Assembly: GCA_023475105.1 (NCBI GenBank)
Contig: JAMCWJ010000050.1
Span: 1 to 64,000, forward strand
Origin: Nitrospirota bacterium
GTDB lineage: Bacteria > Nitrospirota > Thermodesulfovibrionia > Thermodesulfovibrionales > UBA9159
Direction: 5' to 3'
DNA: 64,000 bases
Under the pieces are notes generated by a model. The model did no database searches, had not been told where the DNA came from, and was given only the letters and a program-made list of their open reading frames with translations. The position numbers and the translations under genes were made by a program. Positions 63,533-64,000 of this stretch are shown here, in pieces (position 1 is the stretch's first letter; every line of letters begins with the position of its first letter).

Positions 63533-64000
63533 CTATTGAGATTCCTTTGACCCGTTCGCTTTCGGCCTATTGTCCGCAGGCGCTGCTCCAGACCCGGCCA
63601 CATAGGGCTTCGTGGTCACAATCATGCCGGACCCGAGCGTGAGGCCACCATCGACTACCACCCTCTCGCCGGCCTTCAGTCCTTCGGAGATGAACCAGTC
63701 GTCGCCATTCCAGTCTCCCACTTCCACGGGCCGCTGTTCGACCTTGCCGTCCTTGCCCACCACCCAAACGAAGTGGCCCTTGGATCCCTGCTGGACCGCG
63801 CGCTGGGGCACCAGAATCGCCTTCGGCCTTATGGCGCCCTTCAGTCGGGCACGGACATACTGCATCGGCCGGAGCACTCCTTTGGGGTTCTCGACAGTGG
63901 CACGGATGAGGAACGTCCCGGTTTGGGCATTATACGACGGCTCCGCGAAAGTGATACGTCCCCTGTGAGGGAAGATTGAACCGTCGACAAGGACAATCTC
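63533..64000 (-). CDS. RND periplasmic adaptor (AcrA/MexA family), C-terminal part
   Basis: 156 codons, open to the right window edge, so the N-terminus is missing. The visible part is the beta-barrel and membrane-proximal domain: DGSIFPHRGRITFAEPSYNAQ, TGTFLIRATVENPKGVLRP, an ILVPQRAVQQ segment and ISEGLKAGERVVVDG, as in AcrA and MexA. It lies upstream of the AcrB-type pump on the same strand, separated by a palindromic element. Confidence 0.93.
   Translation of the reverse strand, partial: EIVLVDGSIFPHRGRITFAEPSYNAQTGTFLIRATVENPKGVLRPMQYVRARLKGAIRPKAILVPQRAVQQGSKGHFVWVVGKDGKVEQRPVEVGDWNGDDWFISEGLKAGERVVVDGGLTLGSGMIVTTKPYVAGSGAAPADNRPKANGSKESQ

Noticed and set aside
1-64000. CRISPR arrays, tRNA or rRNA genes, prophage or complete insertion sequences
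   Set aside because: No regular spaced repeats, cloverleaf genes, integrase or transposase frames were seen on either strand.

Overview
This window looks like part of a bacterial chromosome from a diderm (Gram-negative), probably anaerobic or facultative, metal- or sulfur-metabolising organism. The evidence is two sigma-54 enhancer-binding proteins, an outer-membrane porin with multihaem cytochromes, lipoproteins with LolD, two RND efflux systems with TolC-type channels, a Tat-exported sulfite-oxidase-like enzyme and a GspG pseudopilin. The gene mix recalls Nitrospirota (Thermodesulfovibrionia) or Desulfobacterota. There is no rRNA, tRNA or other marker RNA here, so that placement is inference.

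Positions 1-7.7 kb read as an accessory island: a GltD-like flavoprotein (cut by the window edge), a SauS-like acylating (sulfo)acetaldehyde dehydrogenase, a divergent PAS/AAA+/Fis sigma-54 activator, an LDH2-family 2-hydroxyacid dehydrogenase, a DASS-type anion transporter and a TauE/SafE exporter. Both arms carry recognisable -24/-12 promoters, and paired operator-like repeats lie between the divergent genes. The island ends in a truncated moaA fragment. At 7.7-12.6 kb lies a complete porin-cytochrome conduit: beta-barrel, nine-haem periplasmic cytochrome and decahaem OmcA/MtrC-type lipoprotein. From 12.6 to 20.8 kb come RidA, Der, a monohaem beta-propeller protein, an ABC/NosL/DUF4418/TPR cluster and LolD.

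From 21 to 35 kb are mainly single genes: an MDR oxidoreductase, a DUF457 membrane protein, QueE, a NUDIX enzyme, a cold-shock protein with an elaborate leader, an SspB-like protein, GlgB, a deacetylase, VanZ, a subtilase, a second sigma-54 regulator, a TVP38 protein and the sulfite-oxidase-like enzyme. From 35.4 to 41.6 kb is an arsR-tolC-MFP-RND operon. From 41.8 to 58.6 kb is housekeeping: MBL hydrolase, RluD, nitroreductase, GspG, PolA, nitronate monooxygenase, MnmA, MogA, CcdA, transaldolase, a CCG-domain Fe-S protein, a phosphoribosyltransferase and a diguanylate cyclase. The right edge holds a second RND system (MFP-RND-OMF), whose pump gene appears to start with ATT.

Several structures cut across genes. 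Short palindromic elements bounded by GTCATTCC/GGAATGAC recur in intergenic DNA. A 19-bp motif recurs upstream of minus-strand genes. Many promoters sit so close to start codons that the mRNAs should be leaderless. No CRISPR array, intact insertion sequence, prophage or replication origin was seen.
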